From: Phycisphaerales bacterium
Lineage (GTDB): Bacteria; Planctomycetota; Phycisphaerae; Phycisphaerales; SM1A02
Direction: 5' to 3'
NCBI GenBank assembly: GCA_007135295.1
Contig: SLJD01000123.1
Coordinates: 1 to 6,362 of the forward strand
DNA length: 6,362 nucleotides
Shown here in pieces: positions 5,419 to 6,362 of this stretch; the first letter of the stretch is position 1; each line of letters begins with the position of its first letter. The translations under genes and the position numbers were made by a program. The notes below the pieces were generated by a model. It searched no databases. It had not been told where the DNA came from and worked only from the letters and a program-made list of their open reading frames with translations.

Positions 5419-6012
5419 ATGTCTTTGCTGAACGCAACGAGAGGACGCATGGTCTTGACAGGTATGCTGGTCACCGGCCTTGGTGCCGGCGTGACGGTTG
5501 GCTTGGCGGCTCAGGACACGCCCCCGCCGCAACAGCCGCCGGGCGATCCCGCGCCGGGTCAGGATCCGGGCGAGCAGACGCACAGCGGCATCGTCGTTGA
5601 CCTCGCTTCGTACGTGCAGAAGCAGGAAGAGCAGCGGGAGCCCGCGCGGCCGACTCAGCCCGGTCACGAGCCCGGAGGTGATCCCGGCGGGCCGGAAAGC
5701 AGCGCGCAGCCGATGGGCGATCCGCCCCCGGATGAAGGCGGCAACGACGGCATCGACTGGGCAGTCGGCGATTACCGCGACAATCTCGAGAACGGCGTGC
5801 CTGCGGTGATCATCGTCGAAGAGGAGACCCCCTGGGGCGAAAGCGAAGAGCACGCCTACGTCGTCGCGTTCGATCCCGATGATCGCAACAGCGAGGCGGC
5901 CCACGAAGCCTTGGCTGACTCGGCCGGGGAGGAAGTCGAAGTGGTCGGCGATGCGAAGAAAGAAGGCGCCCGACGCGGCCTTCGTGTGCTTATGATTGAA
6001 GACGTTCGCTGA
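5419..6012 (+). CDS. Exported protein with proline-rich disordered middle, cysteine-free
   Basis: A 197-residue protein of unknown function. Residues 1-31 form a signal peptide (basic TRGR, hydrophobic 11-30, likely cleavage near GLAAQ). Residues 33-54 are rich in P, G, Q and D. Residues 55-66 read HSGIVVDLASYV. Residues 70-112 are again P/G/D/E-rich and probably disordered. Residues 125-197 look folded: NGVPAVIIVEEE, HAYVVAFDP, EAAHEALADSAGEEVEVVG, and a final strand LRVLMIEDV. From memory, this order resembles small exported proteins with a GxVVDLACY block followed by a beta-rich C-terminal part, but here every Cys is absent. That link is inference. AAAGGAGG at 5406-5413 lies 5 bases before the ATG, a very strong ribosome binding site that fixes the start against longer in-frame alternatives. 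No partner gene is evident; the next gene begins about 130 bases on. Confidence 0.8.
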   Translation: MSLLNATRGRMVLTGMLVTGLGAGVTVGLAAQDTPPPQQPPGDPAPGQDPGEQTHSGIVVDLASYVQKQEEQREPARPTQPGHEPGGDPGGPESSAQPMGDPPPDEGGNDGIDWAVGDYRDNLENGVPAVIIVEEETPWGESEEHAYVVAFDPDDRNSEAAHEALADSAGEEVEVVGDAKKEGARRGLRVLMIEDVR

Positions 6013-6078
6013 ACAGCATTCACGCGCGGATTTCACCTCCGCAGCGCCTCTTGCGGTGCGGGTCCAAAAGGACTCGCG

Positions 6079-6107
6079 CCGCTTTTCAATGCGCCGGCAA
6101 GCGGTTT
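6079..6107 (+). terminator. Weak candidate terminator after the exported protein gene
   Basis: CCGCTT (6079-6084) pairs with AAGCGG (6099-6104) around a 14-base loop, followed by TTT at 6105-6107. The stem is short and the T-tract brief. An alternative GC hairpin, CCGCA (6039-6043) with TGCGG (6052-6056 or 6057-6061), lies closer to the stop codon but lacks any T-tract. Confidence 0.3.
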
Positions 6108-6145
6108 CAGCAAGCAATCCCGCCGGGCCGGGGTATGCTGTGGCC

Positions 6146-6362
6146 ATGCCGACTCGAAGCGCCAAACGGGGCCACGAACTGCTGGCCGATCTTGACCTCA
6201 TCGCCGATTCTCGGGTGACATCCTCGCGGGCGGCGGAGCAGCCGGATTATGCGACAAGCGAATGCCCGACGACCAGCGAGCCGATCGCCGCGGTCCGTCT
6301 TGACGATCGCGCCGCATATGACGCGGCGGTCCGGCGGGCGGCTGAGATCCAGCAGTCCTGGC
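6146..6362 (+). CDS. Aldehyde dehydrogenase family protein, 5' end only
   Basis: An open frame from ATG 6146 runs off the right edge, so 72 residues are visible. Residues 44-72 (SEPIAAVR, then LDDRAAYDAAVRRAAEIQQSW) match the start of NAD(P)-dependent aldehyde dehydrogenases: a short strand with E-x-I-A-x-V, then the D-x-A/V-x2-A-x2-A helix ending in W. The version with EPIAxVR and a Tyr in the helix is closest, from memory, to alpha-aminoadipic semialdehyde dehydrogenases (antiquitin type), but substrate cannot be judged without the catalytic Cys and Glu, which lie outside the window. The first 40 residues are polar and carry no signal peptide. No clear Shine-Dalgarno sequence precedes the ATG. 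An in-frame GTG at 6140 is an alternative start, and TATGCT at 6134-6139 is a possible -10 element that would make the message leaderless. Confidence 0.65.
   Translation, partial: MPTRSAKRGHELLADLDLIADSRVTSSRAAEQPDYATSECPTTSEPIAAVRLDDRAAYDAAVRRAAEIQQSW

Noticed and set aside
5174..5437. An 87-residue minus-strand frame whose end (residues about 52-87) has a fairly protein-like composition.
   Set aside because: No ribosome binding site is evident, it overlaps the strong ribosome binding site and start of the plus-strand gene at 5419, and I recognise no family. A decayed gene remnant remains possible; a protein search with its last 36 residues would decide.
4888..6201. A 437-residue open frame on the minus strand across the 5419-6012 gene.
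   Set aside because: It lies opposite a gene with a very strong ribosome binding site and signal peptide, and its translation is rich in Arg, Cys and His in a way typical of the antisense of GC-rich coding DNA. No family marks are seen.

Overview
The window looks like chromosomal DNA from a GC-rich bacterium, most likely a planctomycete of the Phycisphaerae type. This is inferred from several things seen together: high-GC codon use, a futalosine-pathway menaquinone enzyme (MqnD) with the variant SPDPDDAFM N-terminal motif, a long R/K/T/S-tailed DNA-binding protein, and proline/glycine-rich exported proteins. There are no rRNA or tRNA genes, no CRISPR array, no transposase and no phage genes.

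Layout: 1-317 is non-coding and carries a weak promoter candidate. 318-1652 (+) encodes an exported protein with TPR-like helices, a cyclophilin-type peptidyl-prolyl isomerase domain and a proline-rich tail. 1725-1970 (+) encodes a small CDGSH-type iron-sulfur protein, probably co-transcribed with it. 1971-2452 is an intergenic region with small repeats, palindromes and a structured leader. 2453-3166 (+) encodes a very basic 237-residue protein with a winged-helix-like core between two arginine/lysine/threonine-rich tails. It is followed by a strong hairpin terminator at 3204-3237. On the minus strand, 3333-3803 encodes a tandem ACT-domain protein and 3965-4891 encodes MqnD. 4892-5418 is a divergent intergenic region with notable palindromes. 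5419-6012 (+) encodes a cysteine-free exported protein with a disordered proline-rich middle. 6146 to the window end is the 5' end of an aldehyde dehydrogenase gene that runs off the window.

The genes do not form one obvious pathway. The cyclophilin and the 5419-6012 protein are both predicted to be exported and share PPGD-type linkers. MqnD makes a menaquinone precursor in the cytoplasm. The CDGSH and ACT proteins are probably small redox and ligand-sensing accessories.

The most interesting element is the 2453-3166 protein. Its layout (basic tail, winged helix, basic tail) resembles that of eukaryotic linker histone H1, and it has a strong ribosome binding site, a potentially structured leader and its own terminator. 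I cannot tell by reading whether it is already described. I see no multi-gene novel system, and several remaining observations are modest regulatory hypotheses.
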